From: Hyphomicrobiales bacterium
Lineage (GTDB): Bacteria > Pseudomonadota > Alphaproteobacteria > Rhizobiales > Xanthobacteraceae
DNA length: 5,842 bases
NCBI GenBank assembly: GCA_026400425.1
Contig: JAPLPC010000314.1
Span: 1-5,842 of the forward strand
Reading direction: 5' to 3'
Position numbers and translations under genes: made by a program. Positions 5,389 through 5,842 of this stretch are shown one piece after another; position 1 is the stretch's first letter; each line of letters begins with the position of its first letter. The notes under the pieces are model-generated. The model searched no databases. It was not told where the DNA came from and saw nothing but the letters and a program-made list of their open reading frames with translations.

Positions 5389-5444
5389 ATTGCCGGTTCT
5401 GGTTATGCTCGCGGTGTTGGGACGACCGAAGAAGGACCGGCAAT
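5389..5444 (+). promoter_or_regulatory. leader hairpin covering the start of the ABC ATPase gene
   Basis: ATTGCCGGT at 5389-5397 is the perfect reverse complement of ACCGGCAAT at 5436-5444. The stem continues through a T-G wobble (5398/5435), C-G and T-A pairs to 12 bp, with a 32-nt loop. The right arm includes the end of the Shine-Dalgarno sequence GAAGGA (5431-5436) and the first two bases of the start codon (5443-5445), so the folded form would hide the translation start. As DNA, the same inverted repeat could instead be an operator. Confidence 0.45.
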
Positions 5445-5842
5445 GAAAGTGGCAACGCTGCGCTCGGACGCTCAGACCAGGCTGGAGACGCACCGTCAGC
5501 CTGCGCAGGCGATGATCGAGATCGATCACGTCTCGCAGCGCTTCGAGACGTCGGGTCGCCAGAGCCATCTTGCGCTGTCGGATATCAATCTCTCCATCGA
5601 AGACGGCGCGTTCGTCTCGATCCTCGGGCCTTCGGGCTGCGGCAAATCCACCCTGCTCTATATCGTCGGCGGCTTCGTCAAGCCGACCGAAGGCAGCGTG
5701 AAAGTCAAAGGCAAGGCGATCACAGGTCCTGGTCCTGATCGCGGTCCGGTGTTTCAGGAATTCGCGCTGTTTCCGTGGAAGACCGTGCTCGGCAATGTCA
5801 TGTACGGCATGCTGCAGCAGGGCATGAAAAAAGCCGAAGCCG
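5443..5842 (+). CDS. ABC transporter ATP-binding protein (nitrate/sulfonate/taurine type), 5' part
   Basis: The frame runs to the window end without a stop, giving 133 visible residues of a protein normally about 250-280 long. Residues 26-61 form the first strands of the nucleotide-binding domain (IEIDHVSQRFE, then ALSDINLSIEDGAFVSILG). The Walker A motif is GPSGCGKST at 62-70 with Lys68, and the Q-loop is VFQEFALFPWKTV with Gln105. The signature motif, Walker B and switch His lie beyond the window. The sequence 'GPGPDRGPVFQEFALFPWKTVLGNV' in outline is typical of the SsuB/TauB/NrtD group, which energises uptake of sulfonates, taurine, nitrate or related small solutes with a permease and a periplasmic binding protein. 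The exact substrate cannot be read. The ATG at 5443 has a good GAAGGA site 6 nt upstream; the internal ATG at 5512 has none, so a 23-25 residue N-terminal extension before the domain is accepted. Confidence 0.88.
   Translation, partial: MKVATLRSDAQTRLETHRQPAQAMIEIDHVSQRFETSGRQSHLALSDINLSIEDGAFVSILGPSGCGKSTLLYIVGGFVKPTEGSVKVKGKAITGPGPDRGPVFQEFALFPWKTVLGNVMYGMLQQGMKKAEA

Overview
The window reads as chromosomal DNA from a GC-rich alphaproteobacterium, most likely of the Bradyrhizobium/Rhodopseudomonas/Afipia group. This is an inference from codon use, from the DUF6894 and DUF3297 proteins, and from GC-rich palindromic repeats of the kind common between genes in these genomes. No CRISPR array, tRNA, rRNA, transposase or phage gene was seen.

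Layout, all genes on the + strand: (1) the 3' end of a small DUF6894-type protein (1-215). (2) A secreted PQQ-dependent sugar/sorbosone dehydrogenase with a Pro/Ala-rich linker (444-1814). (3) A palindromic repeat made of perfect hairpins (1828-1963). (4) A periplasmic diheme cytochrome c (2018-2584). The dehydrogenase and the cytochrome could form one periplasmic oxidation module, with the cytochrome taking electrons from PQQ. (5) A 605-base stretch without a credible protein gene (2585-3189). It holds a cruciform-like repeat (2628-2732), a promoter-like TTGACA/CATTAT pair (2765-2792), and a region of about 350-380 nt with extensive RNA-like secondary structure (about 2799-3182). (6) An apparent operon of an amidase-signature hydrolase (3190-4593), a Cys-type glutathione peroxidase family protein (4601-5077) and a DUF3297 protein (5074-5325), with a 7-nt gap and then an ATGA overlap. 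(7) The 5' end of an ABC transporter ATPase of the nitrate/sulfonate/taurine type (5443 to the window end). A 12-bp hairpin in its leader covers its start codon and part of its ribosome binding site.

The most unusual content is the structured region upstream of the amidase. It contains a long-range stem enclosing two three-way-junction-like folds, a GAAA-capped hairpin, a nested hairpin with a 20-bp outer stem, and a final hairpin just before the amidase ribosome binding site. The wobble positions I found in these stems are G-U on the + strand, which fits a + strand transcript. I could not match it to an RNA family I know. It may be a free-standing ncRNA, a long 5' leader of the amidase operon, or a dispersed repeat. 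All protein functions are assigned from motifs read by eye.
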